From the NCBI GenBank assembly GCA_964565645.1, contig CAZMFQ010000008.1, positions 77,775-141,774 on the forward strand: a stretch of 64,000 bases of DNA, written 5' to 3'. The stretch comes from JAHIQC01 sp964565645 (GTDB lineage Bacteria > Actinomycetota > Coriobacteriia > Anaerosomatales > JAHIQC01). The notes under the pieces were generated by a model. The model searched no databases and was not told the origin of the DNA. It saw only the letters and a list, made by a program, of their open reading frames with translations. A program made the position numbers and the translations under genes. Of this stretch, positions 41,985-50,715 are shown one piece after another (the first letter of the stretch is position 1; every line of letters starts with the position of its first letter).

Positions 41985-42183
41985 TCCGTTACGGTGCGGC
42001 TCCTGTTCGAACACAGGCCACTGCCCGGAAATGTCGAGAGACGCCAATGGGTAGAACAGCCCTCTCCGGATTAAGGCGAAGGCTAAGGTGGCTGGGTTTG
42101 CAGGCGGGACATCTCCCGCTGCGTCCCGCGCATAACGCCGCGGGCGCGCCCTACGTCGGACAGTGCCAAAACCTCGACGAGGG
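41985..42183 (+). promoter_or_regulatory. M-box (ykoK leader) magnesium riboswitch aptamer
   Basis: The conserved core is unmistakable: GTTACGGTGCGGCTCCTGT at the 5' side, then CTGCCCGGAAATGTC, AGACGCCAATGGGT near 42020-42052, and CAGTGCCAAAACCTCGACGA at 42161-42180. This order matches the Mg2+-sensing M-box. It lies upstream of mgtE and a terminator, so high Mg2+ should switch transcription off. Confidence 0.92.
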
Positions 42184-42261
42184 AGGGAGTCGCGGGAACC
42201 CGCCGAACCATCGGCACCGTACCGCGTTCCCGCGCGAAGTGCGCCTCCTCGGCGTGCTGCC

Positions 42262-42301
42262 CGCCCCTCGTCCGTACCGGACTCGAGGGGCGTTTTCGTT
42301 T
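42262..42301 (+). terminator. M-box expression-platform terminator
   Basis: CGCCCCTCG (42262-42270) pairs with CGAGGGGCG (42284-42292), with a further inner TCCG/CGGA pairing, then TTTTCGTTT. An upstream stem, CGCGGGAAC/GTTCCCGCG (42191-42199 with 42226-42234), sits between aptamer and terminator and may be the alternative fold. Confidence 0.85.
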
Positions 42302-42457
42302 GTCGGACCTGTTGCCGTCAGAAGAGAACTTTCGTGAGACCTCCGAGTCAATAGGTCCCGGCTCCCGCGTCTGTGGGGTCCGGGACCCCACACACGACCC
42401 GCCGGCCGCGGGCGCCACGTGCGCACGCGCTCGATTTCCGGAAGGGAGGGAGCAGCC

Positions 42458-44266
42458 ATGATCTACCTGTCCCAGATGCTGGGCAAGCCCGTCCTCGATG
42501 CGGACGGCACCGACATCGGCACCATCAGCGACATCGCGATCGCCACGGGCGAGATATTCCCCCGGGTGACCTCGCTCGCGTTCAAGGGCCCCGAGCGGAC
42601 CCCCTTCATGCTGTCGTGGCGCAAGTTCGTCGCGGAGTTCGACGAGGACGGCGTGCGCCTCAACGTCCCCGCCAAAGACATCCGCTTCAGCTACCTGCAG
42701 CCCGACGAGGTCCTTCTGCACCGCGACCTGCTCAACAAGCAGATCGTCGACACGCAGGGCATGAAGGTCGTCCGCGTCAACGACCTCAAACTCTCCGAGT
42801 CCCGCAACCAGCTGCGCCTCCTGGGCGCCGAGGTGGGCGTGCGCGGGATCCTGCGCGGGATCTCCCCCGTCGTCGAACGGATCGCCGAGAGCGCCTGGGG
42901 CCTGGTCGGCCGCGAGCTGCCCGAGACCATCATCGCGTGGAACTACATGGACCTGCTCGACCGCGACCTGTCCCACGTACAGCTCTCAGTGACCCACAAG
43001 CGCCTCCACGAGCTGCACCCGGCCGACGTGGCCGACATCCTCGAGAAGCTCTCCGCGACACAGCGCGCGAAGGTCTTCGAGCACCTCGACAACAACCAGG
43101 CGGCCGAGGCGATCTCCGAGCTCGAGGACGAGTTCCAGGCGGACGTCATCGACGACCTGGGCAGCCAGCGGGCCTCCGACATCCTGGGGATGATGGACCC
43201 CGACGACGCGGCCGACGTCATCGGCGACCTGCCGTACGACAAGGCCGAGATGCTGCTGCGCCTCATGGGCGTGCGCGAGGCGCGCGCGATCCGCTCGCTC
43301 CTGGGCTACAAGGAGAAGACCGCCGGCGGCATCATGACGCCCGAGGTCACCACCGTGACCGAGCAGATGAGCATCCACGACGTCATCGAGTTCCTGCGCG
43401 GCGAGGCCGCGGAGCACGAGAGCATCTACTACATCTACGTGGTCGAGGGCGACAACCACCTCGAAGGCGTGATCTCGCTGCGCGACCTCATCATGTCCGA
43501 GCCGCACGTCAAGGTGAGCGAGATCGTCAGCCGCGACCTCATCACCGTGGACGCCGACGACGACCAGGAGGACGTCGCCGAGACCATGAGCAAGTACGAC
43601 CTGCTCGCGCTGCCGGTCATCGACGAGACCGGCAAGCTGCTGGGTATCGTGACCGTCGACGACGCCCTCGACGTCCTTGAGGAGGAGTCCGCCGAGGACC
43701 TCGCGCTCGCGACCGGCTCGATGCGCAAGCTCGACGCGGGCGCGTGGAGCTGGCTCGGCAAGAAGAGCGGCTGGCTCATCGTGTGGCTCGTACTCGGCGT
43801 CGGCGCAGCGCTCATACTCTCGCTGTTCTCCGAGACTCTGGCAGCGTTCGCGCCGGTCGTCTTGTTCATCCCGCTCGTGCTGCGCCTGTCCGAGGAGATC
43901 TCGAGCCACTCGCTCGCCGTGCTCATCGAGGCCGGCGACCCCGAGGAGCGTCCGGGCTTCTGGCGCCAGCTCACCATCGACCTCATGGTGGGCGTGGGCC
44001 TCGGGCTCGTGAGCGGGCTCATCGCGTTCGCGCTGCTCGAGCTCGCCAAGACCCCACTCGAGGCGGTGATCGCCGTGAGCGCGGCGGTCGCGCTCACCGT
44101 CGTGGCGATGGCCGCCCTCGGGGCCCTCGTGCCCCTGGTTGCGCTGCGCTCCGACGGCTCGGGCTGGCGCGCGCCCACGGCGCTCATCTCGACCGGGTTC
44201 GCCGCTGTGGGACTGTCGGTCTACCTCGTCCTGGCCACGCAGCTGCACGATCTCGTGCGGCTCTAG
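42458..44266 (+). CDS. mgtE: MgtE-family magnesium transporter with PRC-barrel N-terminus
   Basis: The product has 602 residues. N-terminal PRC-barrel-like region about 1-130 (LSQMLGKPVLDADGTDIGTI), MgtE_N domain about 183-285 (HPADVADILEKLS, DPDDAADVIGDL), a CBS pair about 285-420 (KTAGGIMTPEVTTV, LIMSEPHVKVSEIV, LGIVTVDDALDVL) that senses Mg2+, and a five-helix membrane channel domain 430-602. The PRC addition is not in classical MgtE. The ATG follows GAAGGGAGGGAG. It lies behind the M-box and is followed after 18 bases by an NRAMP gene. Confidence 0.92.
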   Translation: MIYLSQMLGKPVLDADGTDIGTISDIAIATGEIFPRVTSLAFKGPERTPFMLSWRKFVAEFDEDGVRLNVPAKDIRFSYLQPDEVLLHRDLLNKQIVDTQGMKVVRVNDLKLSESRNQLRLLGAEVGVRGILRGISPVVERIAESAWGLVGRELPETIIAWNYMDLLDRDLSHVQLSVTHKRLHELHPADVADILEKLSATQRAKVFEHLDNNQAAEAISELEDEFQADVIDDLGSQRASDILGMMDPDDAADVIGDLPYDKAEMLLRLMGVREARAIRSLLGYKEKTAGGIMTPEVTTVTEQMSIHDVIEFLRGEAAEHESIYYIYVVEGDNHLEGVISLRDLIMSEPHVKVSEIVSRDLITVDADDDQEDVAETMSKYDLLALPVIDETGKLLGIVTVDDALDVLEEESAEDLALATGSMRKLDAGAWSWLGKKSGWLIVWLVLGVGAALILSLFSETLAAFAPVVLFIPLVLRLSEEISSHSLAVLIEAGDPEERPGFWRQLTIDLMVGVGLGLVSGLIAFALLELAKTPLEAVIAVSAAVALTVVAMAALGALVPLVALRSDGSGWRAPTALISTGFAAVGLSVYLVLATQLHDLVRL

Positions 44267-44284
44267 GACCGGACCGAGCGCCCG

Positions 44285-45535
44285 ATGAACCCCGAGAACA
44301 CCAAGAAGCGGGGACGCCTGCTCATACTCCTGTCCGTGCTCGGACCGGGGCTCATCGCCGCATCGGCGGGCAACGACTCCGGCGGCATCTCGACGTACTC
44401 GGTGGCCGGCGCCAAGTTCGGCTACGACACGCTGTGGATGATCTTCGTGATGACGTTCTCGCTCGTCATCGTGCAGGAGACCGCCGCACGTATGGGGGCG
44501 GTGACCGGCAAGGGGTTCTCGGCGCTCATCCGCGAGCGCTTCGGCGTGCGCCTGACCCTGTTCGCGATGCTCGCGCTGCTGGCCTCCAACGCCGCGACCA
44601 GCGTGGCGGAGTTCGCGGGCATCGCCGCCTCGATGGAGCTCTTCGGCATATCCAAGTATATCGCGGTGCCGCTCGGAGCGTTCATCGTGTGGCTGCTCGT
44701 GGTGCGAGGCTCGTACCGCAACGTCGAGAAGGTCTTCCTCGTGCTCTCTGCGGTGTTCATCGCCTACGTGTTCGCGGCGGTGCTCGCCAAGCCGGATTGG
44801 GCGGAGGTCGCCCGCGCGACCGTGGTGCCGCACTTCACGATGTCACGCGATTTCATCACGCTCGTGATAGCGACGGTCGGTACCACCATCGCGCCATGGA
44901 TGCAGTTCTTTGTGCAGTCGAACATGGTCGACAAGGGTGTGAGCGTCAAAGAGCTCGGCTTCCAGCGCGTCGACGTCATCGTCGGCGCGGTGCTCGCGAA
45001 CATCATCGCCTGGTTCATCATCGTCACGACCGGCACCCTGCTCCACCCCGCGGGCATCCAGGTGACCGACGCCGCGCAGGCGGCCTCGGCGCTCGCGCCT
45101 GTGGCCGGCTCCTACGCGCAGACGCTCTTCGCCGTCGGGTTGCTCTCGGCCTCGCTGCTCGCGGCCTGCGTGCTCCCGCTGACCGCCGCCTACGCGATCT
45201 GCGAGGCGTTCGGCTGGGAGGCCGGCATCGACCGCTCCTGGTCCGAGGCGCCGGCGTTCAACGGTATCTACACCTTCGTCATCGCGTTCGGCGCGCTCGT
45301 GATCCTGCTGCCGGGCCTCGACCTCATCAAGATCATGGTGTTCTCCCAGGCCATCAACGGCGTGCTGTTGCCGTTCCTGCTCATCTTCATGATGGGCATC
45401 GTCAACGACCGCCACATCATGGGGCGCTACTCCAACGGACCGGTCTACAACATCCTGTCCTGGACGACGATCATCGTGGTCATCGGCCTGACCGTCGCGC
45501 TGCTCGCCATGACCGTGCTGGGGCTGGGCGCGTGA
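44285..45535 (+). CDS. NRAMP-family transporter, probably Mg2+-selective (NRMT-like)
   Basis: This 416-residue membrane protein has about 11 helices and the NRAMP fold (GPGLIAASAGNDSGGIST in helix 1, VGTTIAPWMQFFVQS in helix 6). Canonical Mn2+/Fe2+ transporters have DPGN and MPH at these two metal-binding sites. Here they read DSGG (D31) and APW (203-205), so the Asn and the Met that select transition metals are missing. NRAMP-related magnesium transporters known from Actinobacteria show this kind of change. Its position after mgtE behind an M-box supports Mg2+. It ends overlapping the next GTG. Confidence 0.85.
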   Translation: MNPENTKKRGRLLILLSVLGPGLIAASAGNDSGGISTYSVAGAKFGYDTLWMIFVMTFSLVIVQETAARMGAVTGKGFSALIRERFGVRLTLFAMLALLASNAATSVAEFAGIAASMELFGISKYIAVPLGAFIVWLLVVRGSYRNVEKVFLVLSAVFIAYVFAAVLAKPDWAEVARATVVPHFTMSRDFITLVIATVGTTIAPWMQFFVQSNMVDKGVSVKELGFQRVDVIVGAVLANIIAWFIIVTTGTLLHPAGIQVTDAAQAASALAPVAGSYAQTLFAVGLLSASLLAACVLPLTAAYAICEAFGWEAGIDRSWSEAPAFNGIYTFVIAFGALVILLPGLDLIKIMVFSQAINGVLLPFLLIFMMGIVNDRHIMGRYSNGPVYNILSWTTIIVVIGLTVALLAMTVLGLGA

Positions 45536-46122
45536 GCGCGCACGCCGACAAGGCGCGCGTCAGGCTCGCCGCGCGTTCGGCGCGTCAGGGCATACCCGCG
45601 CAGGAGCGCGTGCCCGCGGCGCTGGCGGCATGCGAGCGTGCGCTGGCGTTGCCGCAGGTGGTCGCGGCCGGGCGCGTGCTCGGCTTCGCCGCCGCCCCCG
45701 AGGAGCTCGACCCCGCACCCCTTCTCGACGCGCTTCGGGCCGCTGGCGCCACGGTGTGCCTGCCCAGGATCACCGGCCCCGGATCGCTGTCGCTCCACGT
45801 CTGCGGATCCGCCGAGGAACTGGAGCCCGGCCCGTTCGGGATCCGCCAGCCCTGCGCCGTCTCCGAGGAGGCACTGGCCGACTCGATCGACCTCGTGATC
45901 GTGCCCGGTGTGGCGTTCGACCCGGCAGGCGGGCGTCTGGGATTCGGTGGCGGCTACTATGACCGGCTGCTCGCCGGGATGCCGCGTGCGTACCGGATCG
46001 CTCTGGCCTTCGACGGCCAGATCGTCGAAGCGGTCCCCGCCGAGGAGCACGACGAGCGCGTCGACGCGATCGTCACGCCTTCGCGCGTCATCGTGACTAC
46101 GGGGCGAGCTCGTCGAGTGTGA
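45532..46122 (+). CDS. 5-formyltetrahydrofolate cyclo-ligase
   Basis: This 196-residue enzyme makes 5,10-methenyl-THF from 5-formyl-THF with ATP. Its signature is VPGVAFDPAGGRLGFGGGYYDRLL, with basic N-terminal helices (ADKARVRLAARSARQ) for folate polyglutamate and ATP. The GTG overlaps the NRAMP stop (GTGA), so it is the third gene of the operon. The last 26 bases overlap the convergent deacetylase gene. Confidence 0.87.
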   Translation: MSAHADKARVRLAARSARQGIPAQERVPAALAACERALALPQVVAAGRVLGFAAAPEELDPAPLLDALRAAGATVCLPRITGPGSLSLHVCGSAEELEPGPFGIRQPCAVSEEALADSIDLVIVPGVAFDPAGGRLGFGGGYYDRLLAGMPRAYRIALAFDGQIVEAVPAEEHDERVDAIVTPSRVIVTTGRARRV

Positions 46123-47221
46123 CGAACGTGTAGCCCTGCTTCTTGAGCTCCCGGATGATCGAACGGAGCGACTCGACCGTCGCCGACCGGTCGCCTCCTC
46201 CGTCATGCATCAGGACGACCGTACCGGGCCTGGCGCTGAGAACGACCTTGCGCACGATCGTAGGGGCCGGGGGCTTGCGCCAGTCCTGGGGGTCGACGGT
46301 CCACATGGCGACCCGGAGGCCGAGCCGCGAACTCTCCGGCCCCACAGCGGGAGCCATCATCCCGCCGGGCGGTCTGAACCATCTCGACTTGACCCCTGCC
46401 ACCTTCTGAATGGCCGCCTGGCCCTCGTATATCTGTGCCCGGACCTGCTCGGGCGTGGCGCGTGAGAGGTACGCGTGGCTCTGCGTGTGATTGCCGATGG
46501 TATGCCCCTCGTCACGGACACGTCTGACCAATGCCGGATAACGGTAGACCTGCCGGCCGATCATGAAGAACGTGGCCTTCACGTTCTCGCTCTTGAGCAC
46601 GTCGAGCACCTGCGCGGTATACGTCGGCCATGGGCCATCGTCGAACGTGAGGGCGACGACCTTGTCACCCTTTCTCGGCACGAAGCGCCTGACGACCATC
46701 GGCTGCGCCGCCAGCACCACCGTGCTCGTCGACACGATGCCCGAGTACTCACCCACGACGCGCTCCTCGATCCCGACCGAGCCGAGACTCACCAGGGCCA
46801 TGAGCGCCCCCTCGCCCTCGAACGCGACCTCGATCGGGATCGGCACGCGCGTCGTCACACTCGACTCGACCACGTCGGTGCCGGGCCGGCTCGTGAGCCG
46901 GTCCCCGTCCGCCAGACGCGTGCCTCGATCGAGCGTCACGCCACCGCGCATGATCGTGGGCACCTGCCCGCCGCCCTGAACGACCACGGTCCCTTCGATA
47001 CTCATCAGGTCGCCGGGTCGCGAAGTCCAGCCCCGCTCCACGAGATCGGAGACCACAGCGCCGCTCGGCAGCGCGTGGGGCGTCCCGTCGACGGTGACGT
47101 CCACCCGCGCGAACGAAGGGATCCCCACCGCGATCAACGCGGCGAGCAGCACCGTTGCGGCAGAGAGATGAAGGCGCGGGAACCGATGCTCCGGCGCGTG
47201 TTCCACGTGATATGAGCCCAT
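46097..47221 (-). CDS. Secreted polysaccharide deacetylase with N-terminal DUF348/G5-like region
   Basis: The product has 374 residues. The N-terminal membrane anchor or signal (LHLSAATVLLAALIAVGIPSFA) is followed by a ubiquitin-like/G5-like region (about 40-165, with VDGTPHALPSG, VVVQGGGQVPTIMRGG). Then comes a NodB domain: ALTFDDGPWPTYT, GNHTQSHAYLS (HxxxxH), RWFRPPGG, and VVLMHDGGGD. Such enzymes deacetylate peptidoglycan or a related glycan. The ATG at 47221, 4 bases after the ybaK-like stop, implies coupled translation, though no clear ribosome-binding site is seen. Confidence 0.86.
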   Translation of the reverse strand: MGSYHVEHAPEHRFPRLHLSAATVLLAALIAVGIPSFARVDVTVDGTPHALPSGAVVSDLVERGWTSRPGDLMSIEGTVVVQGGGQVPTIMRGGVTLDRGTRLADGDRLTSRPGTDVVESSVTTRVPIPIEVAFEGEGALMALVSLGSVGIEERVVGEYSGIVSTSTVVLAAQPMVVRRFVPRKGDKVVALTFDDGPWPTYTAQVLDVLKSENVKATFFMIGRQVYRYPALVRRVRDEGHTIGNHTQSHAYLSRATPEQVRAQIYEGQAAIQKVAGVKSRWFRPPGGMMAPAVGPESSRLGLRVAMWTVDPQDWRKPPAPTIVRKVVLSARPGTVVLMHDGGGDRSATVESLRSIIRELKKQGYTFVTLDELAP

Positions 47222-47225
47222 GACG

Positions 47226-47720
47226 TCAGGTGTGCGATATCCGTGCCACGGTGGCGCCCGACAGCGCGAGGAGCCGCTCGAGCGGAATCCGGACCATCGA
47301 CGACGGCGTACCCGCCGCCGGGTAGACCTCCTCGAAACGGCCGAGCGACTCGTCGGCGAACAACGGCAGCCCGGACGGCAGATCGAACGGGGAGACGCCG
47401 CCGATCGCGTAGCCCGTCGCCTCTCGCACGGTCTCGGCATCGGCGAACCGCGCCTCGGTTCCGCCGAGGAGCGCCGCGATCGCGTCCATGTCGCCCCGGC
47501 GGTCGCCCGCCACGAGCGCGAGCACCGGCCTGCCGTCGACAACGAACACGAGCGACTTCACGATCTGGCCGAGCTCACAGCCAGCCGCGTCCGCGGCCAT
47601 CTGCGCGGTCTTGGTCGACTGCTCGAACATGACGATGCCGTCGGCAAGGCCGTGCGTCTCGAGGTAGGTCCTGACGCGCTCGGCGGACCCGATCTTGCGC
47701 TTGGGTGCATCGGTACTCAT
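47226..47720 (-). CDS. YbaK/EbsC-family aminoacyl-tRNA deacylase
   Basis: This 164-residue protein of the YbaK/ProX type clears misacylated tRNA (typically Cys-tRNA-Pro). Visible blocks: GIVMFEQSTKTAQMAADAAGCELGQIVKSLVF (with the catalytic Lys), LVAGDRRGDMDAIAALLG, GYAIGGVSPFDLPSGLPLFADESL. The ATG at 47720 has GAGGAG upstream and overlaps the GNAT gene stop by 4 bases. Confidence 0.86.
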   Translation of the reverse strand: MSTDAPKRKIGSAERVRTYLETHGLADGIVMFEQSTKTAQMAADAAGCELGQIVKSLVFVVDGRPVLALVAGDRRGDMDAIAALLGGTEARFADAETVREATGYAIGGVSPFDLPSGLPLFADESLGRFEEVYPAAGTPSSMVRIPLERLLALSGATVARISHT

Positions 47721-48364
47721 CGATCGAACTCCTCGGATTTCATGGGAGCGGGAACGGGCTTGGGGGCCCGAAGCGGGATGCGCAGTGACTGCAGCACGGC
47801 CTCGAGGTTGTCGGCCCATGTCGCGAGCGAACGGAGGTCCAGCTCGAGCAAGGGGTATGTCGGGTGCGGACGGGCGACGTTGAACCCGTTGCGAAGCAGG
47901 AACTCCATGCCGATCACCGGCTGTGTGGACATGTCGGTCCCCGGCGTGGCCGTGGCGAACGCCTGCACGGTGCGCTCGTGTCGTGACACGAGGTCCCTCA
48001 ATGCGGCGCGGAGCAGCAGGGTGCCCAGTCCGTGCTGGCGGGCGTTATCGCGGATATGGATGCAGGTCAGCAGGACAGCATCGTCCGCCGGTGGCCCCGA
48101 GGGGAACCGCTCAGCCTGCGGGAAGTAGCGGGCGGGCGCGTACTTGATGAAACCGAGGACTTCCTTGTCCTCCATGGCCACACGTCCGCTGTCGCCCCAC
48201 TCACGCGAGATCAGCCCGTAGCGCTCCTTCGCGAGCGCCATATCGCACACCGCGCCGCATACGACCTCGAGCGGCTGTTCCGACTCCCAGAACGCGCAGC
48301 CCGGACAGCAGCACGGCAAGGTCTCGAAGTGCTCGAGCAACAGTGGTCTGAGTCGGCGTGTCAT
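47717..48364 (-). CDS. GNAT N-acetyltransferase with Cys-rich N-terminus
   Basis: This 215-residue GNAT protein begins with LPCCCPGCAFWE, a Cys-dense stretch that may bind a metal. The acetyl-CoA motif is CIHIRDNARQHGLGTLLLRAAL, followed by a substrate strand (NGFNVARPHPTYPLLELDL). Its acceptor is unknown. The ATG at 48364 is the best start for the Cys motif; the ribosome-binding site is weak. It is translationally coupled to the ybaK-like gene. Confidence 0.75.
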   Translation of the reverse strand: MTRRLRPLLLEHFETLPCCCPGCAFWESEQPLEVVCGAVCDMALAKERYGLISREWGDSGRVAMEDKEVLGFIKYAPARYFPQAERFPSGPPADDAVLLTCIHIRDNARQHGLGTLLLRAALRDLVSRHERTVQAFATATPGTDMSTQPVIGMEFLLRNGFNVARPHPTYPLLELDLRSLATWADNLEAVLQSLRIPLRAPKPVPAPMKSEEFDR

Positions 48365-48384
48365 CGATCCAGTATCCGTCCGGT

Positions 48385-49092
48385 CTACTTGTTCTCGTCT
48401 TCGTTCAGGCCCTCGAGGAAGCTGTCCTTCATGGCCTTCCAGCCCCGCGCCGCCTTCTTGGTGACGTTGGCCTTGGAGACGGCCCGCGCGATGTTCACGG
48501 CACCGCCGATGGCCTGCTTGGCGGTCTCCTCGGCGGCTATCTTGGCTATCGCGGCGCCCCGGCCCGCCTGCCGGGCGACCCCGCCACCGGCATCGACCTG
48601 CGAGGCCGCGTCGGCGACGCGCACGTCCTCGCCGTCGAACCCGAGAACAAGCGTCCCGTCGAGCGTCGCGGCTCCGATCGCCACGTCCGAGGTGGCGCCC
48701 CGTGTGAGCCTGAGCTTCGTGATCCGCCCGTCGGCAGGGTCGAAGCGTACGTCTCGCGCCAGACCCAGGACCTCGCCGGACTCCGTCACGACGCCCATGA
48801 ACCGCCAGATCACGGAGACGTCCCAGTCGATGCCGAGCCGCTTGGCAGCCGCCGCGTTCGACTCCATCTTGGGCGCCTTGAGCCTGAGGCCGTCCTTGGA
48901 CCACTCGACCGCGTCGAGCGCCAGATAGCGCGGCTTGCGCTCCACGACCATGCCGATGGCGGGCGGCTGAAGCTCGATGCCGATCGCGCGCGGCTCCGTC
49001 GGGTGGAACAGGACGTGGTTCACCCTGCCGAGGAGCTTCTCCTTGGCGCCGCCGATGACGGTGAGTCCTTCGATGTCTGAGACGTAGGGCAT
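48385..49092 (-). CDS. PRC-barrel domain protein
   Basis: The product has 235 residues with two PRC-barrel-like regions: about 1-75 (DIEGLTVIGGAKEKLLGRVNHVLF) and about 95-165 (VTESGEVLGLARDVRFDPADGRI). An Ala-rich amphipathic helix follows (GAAIAKIAAEETAKQAIGG). PRC barrels bind proteins or RNA and are common in photosynthesis, RNA-processing and envelope proteins; which applies here is open. The ATG at 49092 follows TGGAG. It lies 71 bases downstream of the YtxH-like gene. Confidence 0.75.
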   Translation of the reverse strand: MPYVSDIEGLTVIGGAKEKLLGRVNHVLFHPTEPRAIGIELQPPAIGMVVERKPRYLALDAVEWSKDGLRLKAPKMESNAAAAKRLGIDWDVSVIWRFMGVVTESGEVLGLARDVRFDPADGRITKLRLTRGATSDVAIGAATLDGTLVLGFDGEDVRVADAASQVDAGGGVARQAGRGAAIAKIAAEETAKQAIGGAVNIARAVSKANVTKKAARGWKAMKDSFLEGLNEDENK

Positions 49093-49114
49093 GCGGACTC
49101 CAGAATACAGCACG

Positions 49115-49140
49115 CGGGCCGACGCATCGGCGCCGGCCCG
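49115..49140 (-). terminator. Hairpin after the YtxH-like gene
   Basis: CGGGCCG / CGGCCCG stem located in the 71-base gap between the YtxH-like stop and the PRC-barrel start. The T run is weak. Confidence 0.45.
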
Positions 49141-49163
49141 CGAGTCTGCATGATGATCCGGGA

Positions 49164-49661
49164 CTAGACCTCGGGAACCGCCGGGATCTCGTCGAACGCC
49201 GCGGCGTCATCGGTCTTCTTGCCGACCTTGTCCGCGACGAGGTCCAGGGTCTCCTGGGCCTTCTTCTCGGCGACGTCGACGCCGGAGCGGACGCCCTCGG
49301 CGGCCTTGCCCACGACGTCCTTGGCCGCAGGCGCGACCTCGGCCACCTTGGCGCGCGCCGTGTCGCTGACGCCCTCGACCTGCTCCTTGAGACGGTCACG
49401 GGCGGTATCGATCTTCGCGCGGAGTTCCTCGGTCTTCTCGGAGGCGACCTCGCGGCCGGACTCGTAGACCTCGGTCACCTTTGTCACACCGGTGTCGTAG
49501 AGGTCCTTGCCCTCGGCCCAGTACTTCTCGGCGCCTTCGGCGATCGCTTCACGCGTCTCCTTGCCGGAGCGCGGGGCGAACAGGAGTCCGAGCGCTGCAC
49601 CGATGAGTCCGCCGAGGAGGAAAGCTCCCAGGACTCCGCCACCACGCCTGTAGTCGTACAT
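49164..49661 (-). CDS. YtxH-domain protein with long helical tail
   Basis: The product has 165 residues. The short N-terminal membrane helix (GGGVLGAFLLGGLIGAALGLLFAP) and PRSGKETRE match YtxH/GvpP-like stress proteins. The remainder is a long amphipathic Lys/Glu/Ala helix, reminiscent of LEA or apolipoprotein repeats (EVASEKTEELRAKIDTARDRL). The ATG at 49661 follows CGGAGG. Probably a general-stress or envelope protein. Confidence 0.78.
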   Translation of the reverse strand: MYDYRRGGGVLGAFLLGGLIGAALGLLFAPRSGKETREAIAEGAEKYWAEGKDLYDTGVTKVTEVYESGREVASEKTEELRAKIDTARDRLKEQVEGVSDTARAKVAEVAPAAKDVVGKAAEGVRSGVDVAEKKAQETLDLVADKVGKKTDDAAAFDEIPAVPEV

Positions 49662-49742
49662 CTTGCGCACCTCCGTGATCGAGGTCGGAACCGACTGTGT
49701 CACTTGCTGCAAGCAGGTATGTACCCCACTTGTCGCGTCACA

Positions 49743-50696
49743 TCATCCTCGACGGGACAACGCTTCGCGTACCAACCGTTCTACCACATCTTGGAACGAC
49801 ATGCCCGCAGCCTCAGCCGCCATGGGCAGCAGCGAGGTCTCGGTCATGCCGGGCGAGGTGTTGCACTCGAGAACGTACGGCGTCCCGTCGTCACCGACGA
49901 CCATGTCCACCCGGCTGACGTCTCGACAACCCAGAAGCTCGTGCACCCGCGCCGCATACTGCGCGACGCGCTCGGCCACCGCGGCGTCGAGACGCGCCGG
50001 CACGTAGTAGTCCGTCTCACCGCGTGTGTACATCGCCGAAAAGTCGAACAGGCCGCTCTTGGCCTCGATCTCGACGGCCGGCAGGACCTGCGGTCCGTCA
50101 TCGGCGTCGAGCACGGAGACGGCGAGCTCACAGCCGTCGATCCATTTCTCGACCATGGCCGCGTCGCCGTAGGACAGCGCGTCGAGGAGCGCCTGCGCGA
50201 GCGTCTGGGGCCCATCTACCCGCACGAGGCCGAGCGCCGAGCCCTGCTTCGTGGGCTTCACGCACACTGGGAACCCGCCGACCGCCTCGGGCATGAGGTC
50301 GAGCGCGGTGGCCGCGCCCATCTCCTTGAACGCGTCGGCCGTGAGCGTGATCCACGCTGGTGTCGGGATCTTCTCCTCGGCGATCCTGCGCTTGGTGAGC
50401 GACTTGTCCCACGCGAGCGCGGAGGCTGTGACCCCCGGCCCCGTATACGGTATGCCGAGGAACTCGAGGAGCTCCTGGATGGTGCCGTCCTCGCCGTACT
50501 TGCCGTGCAGCGCGATGTAGCACGCGTCCGGGCGCTCGGCCCGCAGCGTGGCCACGAGCTCCGCCGTCACGTCGAGCGGCAGCACCCGGTATCCCAGTGC
50601 CTCCAACGCCGCGCACACGCGCTCCCCGCTCTTGAGCGAGACGTCGCGCTCGAGCGAGCGGCCCCCCATGAGTACGGCTATCTTCTCCCTGCTCAT
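49743..50696 (-). CDS. ddl: D-alanine--D-alanine ligase
   Basis: This 317-residue ATP-grasp enzyme joins two D-Ala residues for peptidoglycan. N-terminal VLMGGRSLERDVSLKSG, GKYGEDGTIQELLEFLGIPYTG, ATP-binding CVKPTKQGSALG, and the metal site LECNTSPGMTETSLLP are all present. The ATG at 50696 has GGGAGG upstream. It is 19 bases downstream of the aminotransferase, so it is probably in the T-box-controlled transcript. Confidence 0.93.
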   Translation of the reverse strand: MSREKIAVLMGGRSLERDVSLKSGERVCAALEALGYRVLPLDVTAELVATLRAERPDACYIALHGKYGEDGTIQELLEFLGIPYTGPGVTASALAWDKSLTKRRIAEEKIPTPAWITLTADAFKEMGAATALDLMPEAVGGFPVCVKPTKQGSALGLVRVDGPQTLAQALLDALSYGDAAMVEKWIDGCELAVSVLDADDGPQVLPAVEIEAKSGLFDFSAMYTRGETDYYVPARLDAAVAERVAQYAARVHELLGCRDVSRVDMVVGDDGTPYVLECNTSPGMTETSLLPMAAEAAGMSFQDVVERLVREALSRRG

Positions 50697-50715
50697 GTTC
50701 TGCCTCCCGGGCGGC

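Larger units (their letters stand above)
41857..42457. other. Leader region of the magnesium operon
   Basis: The 601 bases between the HAD gene and mgtE contain the M-box aptamer, its terminator and a third hairpin, TGTGGGGTC/GACCCCACA around CGG (about 42380-42402). No gene was identified. Confidence 0.7.

Noticed and set aside
42986..44833. 615-codon minus-strand frame opposite mgtE
   Set aside because: It is antisense to a clear MgtE/NRAMP pair and is rich in His/Arg/Glu repeats typical of shadows.
43744..46122. 792-codon plus frame as one gene
   Set aside because: Only its last 196 codons (from 45532) are the 5-FTHF cyclo-ligase; the rest is out of frame with mgtE and the NRAMP gene.
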